Shown here one piece after another: positions 10,627 through 22,900 of a stretch of DNA of 64,000 bases. Made by a program: the position numbers and the translations under genes. Source of the DNA: Zygnema cylindricum (lineage: Eukaryota; Streptophyta; Zygnematophyceae; Zygnematales; Zygnemataceae); NCBI GenBank assembly GCA_037447655.1, contig JBBHKE010001626.1, forward strand, positions 124,001 to 188,000. Reading direction: 5' to 3'. The notes under the pieces are model-generated. The model was not told the DNA's origin and made no database searches. It was given only the letters and a program-made list of their open reading frames with translations. Positions within the stretch are counted from its first letter, which is position 1. Each line of letters begins with the position of its first letter.

Positions 10627-13600
10627 TTATATTCTAAATTGATGATTTATCTTTTGCTTTTTCTCTTCAAAACTAAGTCTAACATCCATATGTTTTGCGT
10701 TGAAGTGATGATTTGGGTTGGCTGCAATTGCAATTCGAGCTTGGTTATCACAAAAAACCTTTTCAATCCCATTCTTCATAAAACCAAGTTCTTGCAATAG
10801 AGACTTCACCCAAATCAATTCCTTTACAGCTGAAAAGGAAGCCATATACTCAGCCTCTATGGTGGACTGAGCTACAACCTTCTGTTGTTTGCTGCTCAGC
10901 TGCAAACACCCTCCCCAGCATACAACACATATCTAGAGGTACACCTTCTCATACAAGCATCACCATAACTCGTATCACTCTAAGTGGTGTTGTCGATATT
11001 CCCTCCCCCCAAGTTCAACCACAATTCTCTACTACCAACTAGATATCTAAGCACCTACTTAGCTGCTTCCCAATCCCTCTTTCTTAGATCAATTAAACTT
11101 CTATTTAGCACACCTACTGCTGCACTGGCCTTGTACAATTTGTAAAGTATATTAGGTTGCCTACTATTTTCCTATATGGAATAGCTCTCATAAATTCTCT
11201 CTCTTCTGGTCCCATCTTATCATCAAAAATTACACTCCCTTTTTTGTAGTTCTTTCATTCACTTTCTTCAAATCCATTGGAGTTTAGCAACTATTGGCCT
11301 TGTCCATTCGGAAAAATTTCAAGCATGTTTCCAATGGCCTTTTTTTGAGTTAATCTGATTACTCTTTACCATCTATCCCTTTCCAACTTAATTCCTAAAA
11401 TGTACTTTGCCTCTCCCAGATCTTTCATATCAAATCAGCCTCTCATATCCTTCTTTAACTTATTTAGCTTTTCAATTGATTTCCTGAGTACAAGTAAGTC
11501 ACCAACATAAATGGCAATGAAAATTATACCGTTCTCTTCCTCAAAGAAATATATGGAATGGTCAGGGCTTACTCTAAAGTATCTAAATCTGGTAAGAAAC
11601 TCGTCTAGTTTCTTATTCCATTGTCCAGGAGCTTGCTGTGGCCCGTACAAAGATTTGATCAGCTTGCAGACCTTTCTCTCCTCTCTTGCTTCCACGATCC
11701 TTCCGGATGTCTCATGAATATCTCTTCTTCTAGTTCCACGTGCAAAAATGTTGTTTTAATACCATCTGGTGCACCTCCATATCTTTCATTGTTGCCAGAC
11801 TAAGGAGTATCCTCACTAAAGGGAATCTTACCACAGGAGCAAATGTTTCTTCATAATCTATCCCTTCTTTCCATGTATATCCCATTGCTAACAACTTACC
11901 TCTCAATTGTTTTATCAGTATGCAGTTTAAGCTTAAACACCCATTTGCATCTAATGCGTTTTCAATCAGGTGGACAGTTTACCAAATCACAAATGTTAAC
12001 TTCTATGATAGAAGCCATTTCCTCATTGATGGTGGTCTTCCACCTTTCACTCTTCGGACAATTAACAACCTCTTCATATGTTTGAGGCTTAGTTCCCTGT
12101 GACAGTTTGGTTACTTTACTATTCATCTGTTATTCTTGGATCGTTTTTCTAGTTTTTCTTCCTCCTTCAAAATATTTTGATGGAACTAAAGGAAACTATA
12201 GATTCCTTAAAGGCTGTTTTTCTTCTCCCATGTCCTTGGAGTCATCATCTGATTATGTTCCCTCCTCCTCAATCAATTTTGGTAAACCATCTTCTTTTGA
12301 AGAGAGTTATTTTTCATTGAGGATATTTTTTGTCCTAGGTTTGATCTATTTTTATAGACTTTTGCCGGTCACATTTGAAGCGGACTATGTTTCCGGTTTA
12401 ATTATAACGTTCGCATTTTTAGTATATTTGAAGAGATCTCCTGAATTTTCTTCATCCATGACAACTAAGTGTTTGACCATAATGATATCATTTTTCTTCA
12501 AGTCATAGACTCCAAACCATTTTACATCCTCCCCATATCCTAGTAAAGATCCCAATTTTTCCTTGGCATCTAGCTTCGAATCTGACTTATCTCTGTTCAG
12601 GGTATACACCTGACTACAAAACACCTTTAAGTTGGATAGAGTTGTTTGGTGCTTATCCATCTTTTAGACGATGTCATCCTTTTTGTAGTTGAAGTGAGGG
12701 TTCGATGCCTCTTCCCAGAAGCGTTTACCTATCTTCTTGTTAGTTAACATACTTTTGGCTTTATCCCCAAGTGTTTTGTTCAGTCTTTCTACAAATCCAT
12801 GCGTTTCAGGATTGTGTGGAAATGTGTTTTGGTGTTGTATGCCCTCATCTTTCAAGAAATCTTCAAATTGGTTAGCTTTGTACTTCCCCCCCATAATCAC
12901 ATCTTATCCTCTTTATAAAGAGGTTCCATGCAGTTATTCACTCCGTATTTTATATTCCTTAAAGTATAAGGCAACCTCAAACATAGATCTGAGAAAGTAA
13001 ACTTTGGAGAATTTAGACCAATCGTCAGTTGTAGCAAGGATGTACTTTCCCCCTAAACAAAGGTACTCTGGCTAGACTCCAAATATCTGTGTGAATTAGA
13101 TCTAGGACCTTCTCTCCTTTAAAGGTGACAATCTTTAGATATGGAAGTTTATGCAGTTTACCATGGGCACATCGAGTGCAATCATCCATTATCTCATTAT
13201 CCTCAAACTTTAGCCCATTACCTATCCATTTAACTTTCATTTCCTTTTGTCTATCTATATGCAAATGCACCAACCTCTTATACCCCATCATGTTATTTAC
13301 ACCCGAGTAGTAAAGAAATTTACACTTTGGAGAATTTAGACAAATCGGCAGTTGTAGCAAGGATGTATTTTCCCCCTAAACAAAGGAACTCTTGCTAGAC
13401 CCCAAATATCTGTGTGAATCAGATGTAGGACCTTCTCTCCTTTAAAGGTGACAGTATTTGGAAATGGAAGTTTATGCAGTTTACCTTTGACACATCGAGT
13501 GCAATCATCCATTATCTCATTATCCTCAAACTTTTAGCCCATCAACTATCCATTTAACTTTCATTTCCTTCTTTCTATCTATATGCACATGAAACAACCT

Positions 13601-13726
13601 CTTATACCCCATCATCATGTTATTTACACCCGAGTAGTAAACATTTTTTCTTTTCATTACTCAAGTTAAGACGGAACATTCCATAACTTCCCTTATCTGC
13701 TGTGAAATAAATATGATCATCATGAC
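10627..13726 (-). pseudogene. Copia pol remnants, copy 2 (integrase, RT, RNase H)
   Basis: Minus-strand pieces: pre-integrase (near 13670-13400 and again 13360-13025), integrase (QFEDFLKDEGIQHQ near 12870), linker 12660-12385 (KLGSLLGYGEDVKW), RT including fingers (KWVFKLKLHTDKTI-like, near 11960-11900) and palm (FIAIYVGDLLV, near 11530-11495), and RNase H at 10905-10627 (LSSKQQKVVAQST, EAEYMASFSAVKELIW, CDNQARIAIAANP). RNase H is the best preserved domain. YVGD at 11498-11509 replaces the usual YVDD, as in copy 1. Stops, frameshifts and the duplication at 13001-13640 prevent a working polyprotein. Confidence 0.88.
13001..13640. repeat. 323-bp tandem duplication inside Copia copy 2
   Basis: Two consecutive copies start at ACTTTGGAGAATTTAGA (13001 and 13324) and end near ACACCCGAGTAGTAAA. 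The duplicated part covers the pre-integrase/integrase join. Copy 1 has one version. Confidence 0.85.
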
Positions 13727-14240
13727 TACACCGTGAATCACTATTAGCGTAATGAAATAGATAGCGTAATGAAACAATTAGCGTTATTTACGCTATGGGG
13801 AATGTCGTTTTTGTGGAAATAATTCATTTTATAATTTTTCGTATACTCTAATTTGTAAACTGCTTTGTAAAAATTTTCAATGGAAAATATTCCACACTAA
13901 AATATGTGCTTGTACGAAATTGTTCAAATTGTACGCCGTCGCATATTTTTGACATCCGCGAATGCCATAATGTTTACGCAATTATATGTTAGCGTGACTA
14001 CTGGAAAACGAAAATATTTTTTCTGTACTTATCTACTTGAAAAAGTACAAAAAAGTACGGTTCTGACCGTACACCACACTATTTATAATGGCACTATATT
14101 AGAGTCATAAATTGTATTTAATGGGCTACCTCAAATAACGTGTATAAACATTTAGAATGTTTAGTTCCATTTGAGAATTTGCCAGAAAAAATAGGGTACC
14201 TCAATTAGCGTTCAACACCCTAATAGCAATTCACGTTGTA
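13727..14240 (+). mobile_element. MITE-A copy nested in Copia copy 2
   Basis: Ends are TACACCGTGAATCACTATTAG and CTAATAGCAATTCACGTTGTA. It sits at the same Copia position as the MITE at 5501-5993: left flanks ATGATCATCRTGAC, right flanks GTAGYTRTCAATGTT. Confidence 0.85.
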
Positions 14241-15652
14241 GTTGTCAATGTTCTTTTCCTAGTGCTAGTGTCAAATCCCCATAGATATGAGATTCTTGTT
14301 CAACTGTGGAATGAAAACAACATCAGAAAAAGTGACTATGGAAGTTCCGCTTTCCACTAAGACCTTCAGATTTACTCACCCCACAAAAGTAGTGGTTACT
14401 ATCCTCCTATCCCCATTCTTTATTTCTTGTTTGTTTATTTTGGTGAACCATTTCTTATCCTTACACATGTGCATGGATGCTCTTGAGTGTATGATCCAAC
14501 TTTCTTGAGCATGCTCTTTCATTCCCCCAAAGGCACACTTTTGCTTTAGAGAAATCTGTTGCTCCTCTTTCTTCTCCAACTTTTCATTGAGGAGTAGATT
14601 TCCATCGTCCTCATCCTAATCCTCCTATTCACCAATGACATGTGTAACCACCAAGGATTTCTTCTTTCCCCCTCCAGATCCATTGGTTTGTCCACCTTTC
14701 ATTCTAGTCCGGTTAGCTTTGTGCACTATGCCATGAAGTGTCCCGATTTCTTACATAAATAACAGATATTTTTTGCCATATGCCCCGGTGTGTCTGACTG
14801 ATCCTCCTTTCTTCCTCCGAAAGTACCATAGGGTTTCTTTGAATCCCTACCTTTCTAATCTGATCCTGCTGCCAAAGCCTGCCCAGTCTTTCCTCCCCTC
14901 TGGATTCCTATTATATTCTCTTGAACTAAAAAATTTCTTACAACTGAATTCTAGATCCATCGCTGATTTAGCATCTCCTGTACTCGATTCACTATGTTCT
15001 CAAAATCGTCCGAGAGCTTCATGAGGAGAGTGTGCACCTTCTCCTTCTCGAAATCCACCTTGCTTGCACTTCCCAACTCCATGAATAACCCTGCAAGGTC
15101 ATTAAAAAAATCAAGCATACTTCCCCCTTTGTAATCATGTGCCTATATTTTTTGTCTCGCTAGCTTTTGCTATTGAATTGTTCCACTCTTCTACACATCC
15201 ACAAGAGTTGTCCACAGATCGGTTGTCGTGGCCACATTGCTATGTGGGATAGCGATAGCTTGAGTAAGGTGTCGGAGAATAAGATTGATTGCCACCATGT
15301 CGTTGTAATCCCAGATCTCTTTGTTGTTCGCCTGTGTCTGAGTCAAACTTCTGTCCGAACAAATCCTGTGCTAGGTGGTATAGCTTTCTCCTTCCGTCCT
15401 TGCCACTATGGAGCACGATGCTCTCTCCCTCGTCCAATTTTTCTTCCTCCGTTTAATCAGATCCTCCAGAGAATCAGACACCTCCAAATCCTGGGGGTAT
15501 CCCAGATTTACTGATGGCCTCCTCACGCAACCACTTAAAATGCCCGACAACCTTTTCTCACATGATGCCCCTCTCATCATAATTTCCCAATAAATGAATC
15601 CTGATCCGTTGAAAATGGGCACGCTAGAGGGTTAGCCCATAACCTAAAGTTA
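14241..15652 (-). pseudogene. Copia gag and protease remnants, copy 2
   Basis: Read on the minus strand, gag begins near 15622 (MPIFNGSGFIYWEIMMRG) and continues in broken frames to about 15060. The zinc knuckle near 14770-14715 reads CYLCKKSGHFMA followed by a stop just before the last Cys. The protease region at 14579-14376 shows CAFGGMKEH, then SWIIHSRASMHMC, where a working Copia protease would have D-S-G; here it is H-S-R, so the catalytic Asp is absent. The region is equivalent to 5994-7393 in copy 1. Confidence 0.85.
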
Positions 15653-16521
15653 TGTGTGCTCCATAGCTACATGAATTTAGTAGATCCACTAAGCTCCCTA
15701 AGATAAAATGAAGTTGCTTACTTTCACCAACGACATGTGCCACCCATATGCCACTCAGGCACTCACTGACTCTGATCGAATACACCACAATATAGTCCCG
15801 TCTCCCCTAAGTCGATAGCAAAAAGAAAGAGTGGATTTTCCCCCCTAAACATTAGATTATCCCTTGCCAAAGTTTGGCTTTTATATTGGAGCTCTCTTAG
15901 AGAGAGGCAGCTACCTCCAAATTTGCCTAAGTTTTAAACACCTCTCTAAACCCCGTACTACTAGTGTACTGCACCAATCAAAACATTGTGTAGTACAAGA
16001 AGATACAGGTGCAGTACAAGAAGTTACAGTTGTCACAGTACGTCTTGTAAGGCCATAGTATGGCATGGTCGTCCGCAGACCATCACAAGCTTCTTTTGTT
16101 ATGGCCGATTTCCAATGATTTCGCTCCACGTGTCATCCGGTGACACTTCATCCATAAACCGTCGAGCAATCATTCCGCGCCGCCAAGCAATCATTCCGCG
16201 CCGTCGGTATTTCTATGCGCCATCTGATTAATTCGTTGAATAGATCGTGTCCGTTCAAAAAATGTATCGTTTAGTTTCTTTCGTATGTGTACGAAGTTTT
16301 ATTGTTTCTATGTATACATGTTCGTAATGCCAGATAAATGGTTTAATGGCACTAGTATCGGTATAATACATTATCGAACTTATATGCTTTCAACGATCTT
16401 CTACAACTTACCGATTAGAGCTGACGGCTACGCCTCGCTCTGCTGGTACTAAGTTCAAGTCCTACCGGTTTTACCTTCTTGGTAGAGTGACTTTCGTCAC
16501 TCTTCCTTCCTACCTCCGGCA
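15653..16521 (-). repeat. 5' LTR of Copia copy 2
   Basis: Matches 9380-10324 with one copy of the B-box/hairpin block (16436-16505) and a small deletion near the outer end (ACCTCCGGCA). A 21-bp duplication (AGCAATCATTCCGCGCCG) is visible at about 16165-16205. Confidence 0.8.
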
Positions 16522-17960
16522 AGTTTAAGTAGTGTAGTGTACCAAATGTGACAGTCCATACTAGAACTGTCTCGTTATTTCTTACAAAAGTACATAAAAA
16601 GTGTAAAATAATTGTCGACAGCGGGAAGTGCACTCATATTTGATTCTTAATAATAAAGACTGGGAAAAAATCTCGCTAACCTGTTTTGACACGTTTAAAC
16701 GATAAAACTGTTTTGACATATCATGTTTAAACGATTACCGATATATTTACATATACCTGGTTTACAATGTAGTATTATACTATATTTTATGGCGAATACA
16801 AAGATCATACTGTATAGTATGCACTGTTATGGCCCATCACTATCGGACGCGCCTTTCGTACCCCAAAAAGTACAGTACTCAGCCCTAACTTGGACTACGC
16901 GACACACAAGTATACTTTCTCCCACTCTGATTTCAAGGTGTCAATCTTGAGTCCATTCAACCTCTTTTTGGTTCGAATAAATGGAATATTTTTAAATTTT
17001 TCCAGCCCCCGCAAAGTTGGAAGGGAACATGGCCAATAAGATCAAAGCAAACCTTACCATAATCGTGTCCCACTTGACACCAATATGACAACAACATATA
17101 CCACTACCAGGCAAAGTCTACGCCAAACATCACTATTTTTCATCTACCAGGTCAAGTAAACTCAGGTTGTTTTTTTTTATACTTTTTGTTAACGTCTTTA
17201 TTCACCCTTGCCGCTTTTAGTGTTTCCCATTGAAAATTTAATTTCGTCGTTTCATTTTTCACAAAATCATTTTATGCAAGATCCCATTTATAATATTATT
17301 AGAAACTTCGTGGGACACTTTTGCAATTCTGTTTTCTGTTTTTCTCCATATTTGGGTGTTTTTATTCTTCTAGTTTTGTTGTTTTCACATTTTAAGTCTT
17401 TTTATTTCAGCATGGCTAGTATTATAACAATAGCACATGGTCCTTCTCCAAAAAATGTTGTTGGTTATCTGCAAAAGGCACACATTGGTCATAAAAAAAT
17501 TGAGTAACAATGGGTACCGATACACCATTGTTCAGGTAAGACTATGTTAGCGAGGTATTTGATTTTAGATAACATCAACAACCATTGAAAAAGAGGAGCT
17601 GAAAAATAAAACACATAATTCCTGGTATTCCGAGAACTATTCAGTCTTTTACAATGTAATGTCCTACATGTTTTTGGTAGGTGTCGCTCTCTCAGTCTCA
17701 CCGCTTCCACAAATTAAGGCGTTCACTTGTTCACTCATATTTTGTCCTCAAAATAATTTAGATAACTAAAATACATTTTCCTTTTGTGTGTAAATAAATG
17801 TTCCGAACTGGTCCCACCTTAAACAGAACCAAATTAAACACAGTACCACTAGAAGTGTAACACTCCAATTCAAATATCCCATGTAAGGGGATGAGGATAT
17901 CCCAAACAAAAACGTAAGGAAATCAAAATAAATAAAAAAAAACCCAAACAGGAGCAAACC
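16522..17960. other. No recognised gene
   Basis: AT-rich DNA. A palindromic pair around GTTTAAACGAT (16695-16740) and short GTAC-containing words are the only structure seen. ORFs here are short and resemble nothing I know. Confidence 0.5.
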
Positions 17961-17966
17961 AAAACA

Positions 17967-18030
17967 ACCACCCACCGCCCACCACCCACCACCCACCACC
18001 CACCACCCACCACCCACCACCCACCACCCA
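17967..18030. repeat. (CCACCCA)n microsatellite
   Basis: About nine tandem 7-bp units. It is not the plant telomere unit (CCCTAAA). Confidence 0.95.
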
Positions 18031-19964
18031 CAAGACAATTTAAATTTGTTTGTAATCCTCTACGGCAAAAACGTTTCTTCTTGGACTCTCAAAAGCGTTG
18101 GTCAAAACCTTTGCCCTTTTTCAAATCCTATCCCACATTCTAAGTCTCAATATTCCGCCTGACGCTCCAAACAGATGGTGGCCGCAGAGAGGGAGGAATG
18201 GGGTCACGAGAAGTTGGTATCAAAGACGACGAGAGAGACGAGGGAGACGAGGAGGTGGCGGTTGTGGCAGCACTACAAAACAAAGAGAGGAGAAGCTCCA
18301 TCATCAGTCACAATGTTCTTTGCCAGAAACCGAACAATGCTATTCAAAAAATCGACTGCAAAGGATGGTAGGCATATATGAAATGGGTGTAGAGTATGGA
18401 GGTAGTAAACAATTTAGTGTTCTGAAGATTTTTTTTTTTTTAGCATATAGCAATAGGCCGAGGTAGGATGGTTGCGAGTGAGCGCAACACACTAAAGAGA
18501 AGTGGAGAATGAGGCCATGAAAAGTTGAGAGGGTGGGAAGAAGAAGTTGACGATGGCAAAGTTGAAAAGGGATGTGGGAGAAGGTCATTGGGTTTTACAT
18601 TGGGGAGTGGAGAGAGAGGTGCGGGGAGGGTGGCTCGATTTTAAACAAGGGAAAATGAACGGGTATTTTCTCTGTATATAATTAGATATAAACCTTTTTT
18701 GTCTATACAACAAAATTTTAAACAATAGATACCGACATCTTCTTTTGACCCGTGCTACATATTTTTAGCATATAGACTTCTTCAAATCATGTAATTTTCA
18801 TTTGAAGAATGGTTTATAAAAATAGGAGAGACCGAAGCTTGTATTTGGGGGAAAACTTCGTAACACATTGAATTAATGCCGAATACAAACGAAGTTTATA
18901 CTCCAACAAATACACATTTGTTTTTTCCAAATGCAATCTATTGGTTTAACAGTTCATCACGTTTATGCGTTTTTGTAACAAAAAACTTGCTGAACTATCA
19001 CCTAAACTTTAAGACTTTAACAACTTTTTTGGCCATCAAAAATCATCATTTCTATCAGCACTGAAATTAATTTGTTAATTGCGTCTATTATATTGCAGTT
19101 AAAATATAATCCTTGGTTGGCCCAAACACGCCGTTTTGCCGTTTTAATAATGAATTTAAACATTATCGACAAGGGTTATAGAAAACTGCGTCAAACACAC
19201 TTTGTTCACGGTTTTAACTTTAGTTTCCATATTCGCCAGATGTTTTATAAGTATTTAAAATATTCAAATGATACTCTTATATTCATGAATAAATTCATGA
19301 TTGGCCCAAAAGCGACCTCTAGAGTTGAAATATAAAATTCTAGACGATGATTATGAAAATCGATTCAAACTATCTACAATTCGAAAGAATTGTAGGTCCT
19401 GTATATTTGGAGAATTTGAATGATCCTTTAGTATTCAAATTAACAATCAGATATTCGCCACTATGAGGGGAAAAGTTCTATTTTTCAAGTTCAAAATCTT
19501 TGTTTGCGGTAAATGCGCAAAGAATCTGGACATAGATGAAAATACCTTAGAAACCATTTTCTACAGCACGATAGTGATAAGAATCATATTTTTGATACAG
19601 TTAAAAGCTATGGAAATTCGTGACATGGTCATCACCATGCTAACTATAAACTATCTTGAGCTTTACAATTATTGTATCGTGTTAACGAGAAATTTTGAGT
19701 TTCGCCAAAATACAAAAAAAAAAAAAAAAACGTTGTTGCTTTGGTGCTTAGTAATGGGAAAATCTATTGAATTATTATCAAATGTCAAAGTTCAACTTAT
19801 TGACTTTGGTTTGCAAATCCTACACTTTCATGATTTATATCATTAATATCTTCTTGACTAGAGTCTATTGTCATATAAGAAAATGCTACTACAAATATCT
19901 TACTGGTAAAGCAAGCATGAGCAAAAAAAAGAATAAAAATTTGGCAAATTCGTTGTTATTTCCT
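18031..19964. other. No recognised gene; possible 3' part of the LRR locus
   Basis: This lies downstream of the last recognised LRR exon on the minus strand. I looked there for transmembrane and kinase exons and found none I can support. A Ser/Thr/Pro-rich minus-strand reading near 18280-18160 follows a TTTGTTTTGTAG acceptor-like site but has no recognisable domain. The rest is AT-rich. Confidence 0.4.
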
Positions 19965-22900
19965 CTAAAAAGACGTTTTAGAATGAGTCTTGTGAAAGGA
20001 GAACCTACATTTGCAAGTGAACTTGTTCGCTTGGTTGCTATATCCTTTATAGCATGCACATGTGGGTGACGTCACGTTGGTGTTTTTGGAGCAAATACCG
20101 CCTCCCCCACAAGGCCCTCCTTGTTGGGTCGCATTGCAAAATGCTTTGCAACTGCTTTTACTTCTTTGTTTTTTGGGTGCACACGTAGAGGGAAGGCTTG
20201 AGCCAAAAAGGCAATTGGCTAATAACTCAACACATTGATAATTTCCAAAAATTGGCCCGGTGAAGTAGTTGTTTGAAATAGAACTGTAAATATAACAACA
20301 TAAAAGAAAGAAATTTGGTAAGCCATAAAACGTTATAACACTTTTAAAAAATGATAACAGTTTGAATGCACAAACTTTGATTCATGTACAACAAATTATA
20401 ACAAAGAGGCATACACTAAATCACATAATTTGATTGACATATTTGTTATAAAAAACATAACATCTCCACATGAAATGCTCATATGACATTAGGATTGATT
20501 AATGAATACTGTATTTGGAACATAAATGAATGTTTGTACTAATGATTTGAAATTTCATCGACGTTTTTTGAATATGTCAATTGTCTAAAAATCAAAACAC
20601 CCTAAAACATCGACCTTTTAAAAAAGGTTAAGAAAAAAATATGAAGGATATTAATATTGTTATTATCCCTAAAAAAACCCTCCTAAACTGCTGAATTGTG
20701 CAATGTGGTCCAATTGTTTTTACAACAAATCAATAGCGTTTTATCCACTGTTCATGGGTATATATTATAACACTACTAAAATAACTTTTCATTCGAGTAC
20801 CTGTGCCAAAACTCTAAACAAATGTAAAATTATGATTTTTACAATATTCACCTCTATATGTTTCTTACAATAAACCATCACATTTTAGAGTGCACCATTG
20901 ATGCGCAAAAACTACAATTAAAAAAAAACCATGTATTTTACAACACTGTGAGGGATTCCAGTTGACCGATGGACGATGGAATGCCTCCACTCAATTGGTT
21001 GCTATATAGCCATCTAAAACATCGATCATTCTCTTACCCTCCCCCCCCCCCCAACCTCCCCCACCTCCCCCAAAGAGCCTCACTTTAGTATAGGTGCAAG
21101 CTTATAAACCGAGAACCTTTTTCCTCCATGTCATTTTACTCTCCATAACTGTATTTCCTTTATTACAGATAAAAATTGTGTAAGTATGGTGAACATTACA
21201 AAAGAGAAATTGAATTTTTTTAAATAAAATAAATTGTCAATGATAAAAACTCAAAAGATAACATTATTTTTGTTTCATTATTCTTGTTGAACATCTCTCA
21301 TTGAATAACATTATGAAATGGAGTTACTAATTAACATTACTTTTTGTGAAAACTTGAAGCCGTTGATTATTTATGATGTTTGTTACTTCAAATTTTTCTT
21401 TTAAATATTTTTTCAACAAATTGTGCAATCTAAATCAAATAGAAAAAAAAAACCTGATTTTTACAATAACGCATTAAAATAGTTATTCTCCATAAACCAT
21501 AACCATTTAGAGTACGATTTTGATGCGTAACATAATTAGAGTGACATGTGTCTTACAAGTATCTGAGGGATTTTAGTTGAGCGATGGACGATGGAATGGG
21601 TCCACTCAATCGATTGTAGGGCAAAGATCTGTGACACATTGTAATTTGCAAATTTAATATGTTTTGTTGCCAGATTGAACATGCATTTTTAAGTTTAGAA
21701 AATAAATAAAATAATGAAAAACAATTACTCACTCTATTTTCAAATAGTTGTGTTGTCTCTATTTAATCATTTTACAGCTTTTTGACGTGGTGAATTGTTT
21801 TTCGGCAACAAACCATAACCATTTGCAACACACTTTTTATGCGCAACATAACCATAGTGTCACGTGTCTCACAATATTTGGAGGGATGTCAGTTGACCGA
21901 TGGACGATGGAATGCTTCCACTCAATCTGTTGCTATAAAGAAATCTATTACAATGGGTATCCCACCCTATCATTCCCCACCCCAGGCCAAGTGCCTTGAA
22001 GTTAGTTTTAGATATATAGTTATAAGCGAATAAGCAACGAGATTAGTAAATAGATCTAATGGGATTTTATCCACAGTCACTTTAAAAAAATGATAAACAT
22101 AATTTATTCAATTCTTTCACTTTTCGATTTGATCACTATGCACACAATGTCCACACACAATCGCATTTGTTTATGCGCCCTTTGTACCTCTGTGCCCTTT
22201 GTTGTTTTTTTTGTTTTTTCTTAAAATCGTGTAAAGTAAAAAATATAATAAACTGTTAAAAAATCGTAGGGTAAACACAGTTATAAATGCATGTTTTTAC
22301 ACCATATCGATTTGAGTCACAATCTGGCCAACCACCCTCTCTTCCTCAACCACATCATTCAATGTTTATAATTTTTCAATATAAGAAAATAAAATATAAA
22401 ACCCAAACGTTACACAAATGAAACATAAAAAAAACATAATTTATTGACTATGAAAAATCGAAAGCTCAATTTGCATTTGTACTTTGTTCAAAAAATCGAG
22501 AAATATTTTCTGAATACACAATTTAGTGTTGCTGAAAACAATTATACATTAGGAATATTAAAGTATATTAAAAATTATTATAGCACACGGCTTATGTTTT
22601 TAATATTCGATTCTTATTCAACACTCATATTAGTGCATAAATTATAGTTTATTAATTTTTTTTTTTATATGTTATTTGTTTTTATCTATTTGTAATCATT
22701 ATCGTACTCTATTTAAAAAACGTAATTGTTTATTATCTAGTTGTTATTATCGATAGTCATTACATTTTTATTCACGATCGTCCTTCCCTCTATCCTCCAC
22801 CACACTCCATAACCATTTAGAATATACTTTTGACGTGACACAACATAACCAGTGTAACGTGTCTTACAATTTTTAGAGTGGATGTCAGTTTACATCGACC

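Larger units (their letters stand above)
9380..16521 (-). mobile_element. Ty1/Copia retrotransposon, copy 2 (both LTRs, degraded)
   Basis: Minus-strand element of 7.14 kb with 5' LTR 15653-16521 and 3' LTR 9380-10324. Order: gag, zinc knuckle, protease, nested MITE-A, pre-integrase, integrase, RT, RNase H. Possible 5-bp target duplication: AATTT (9375-9379) versus AGTTT (16522-16526). Stops and frameshifts occur throughout. It keeps an RT segment deleted in copy 1 and has an extra 323-bp duplication in the integrase region. Confidence 0.9.

Noticed and set aside
18098-18466. Possible kinase activation-segment fragment (GVEYGGSKQFSV) on the plus strand
   Set aside because: The match to receptor-kinase sequence is too short and no neighbouring kinase motif is found in any frame.
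21856-21932. LRR exon 5 with the nearer acceptor CTTTATAG (60 bp)
   Set aside because: It would delete four residues of the LRR consensus; the AG 12 bp upstream gives the standard 72 bp.
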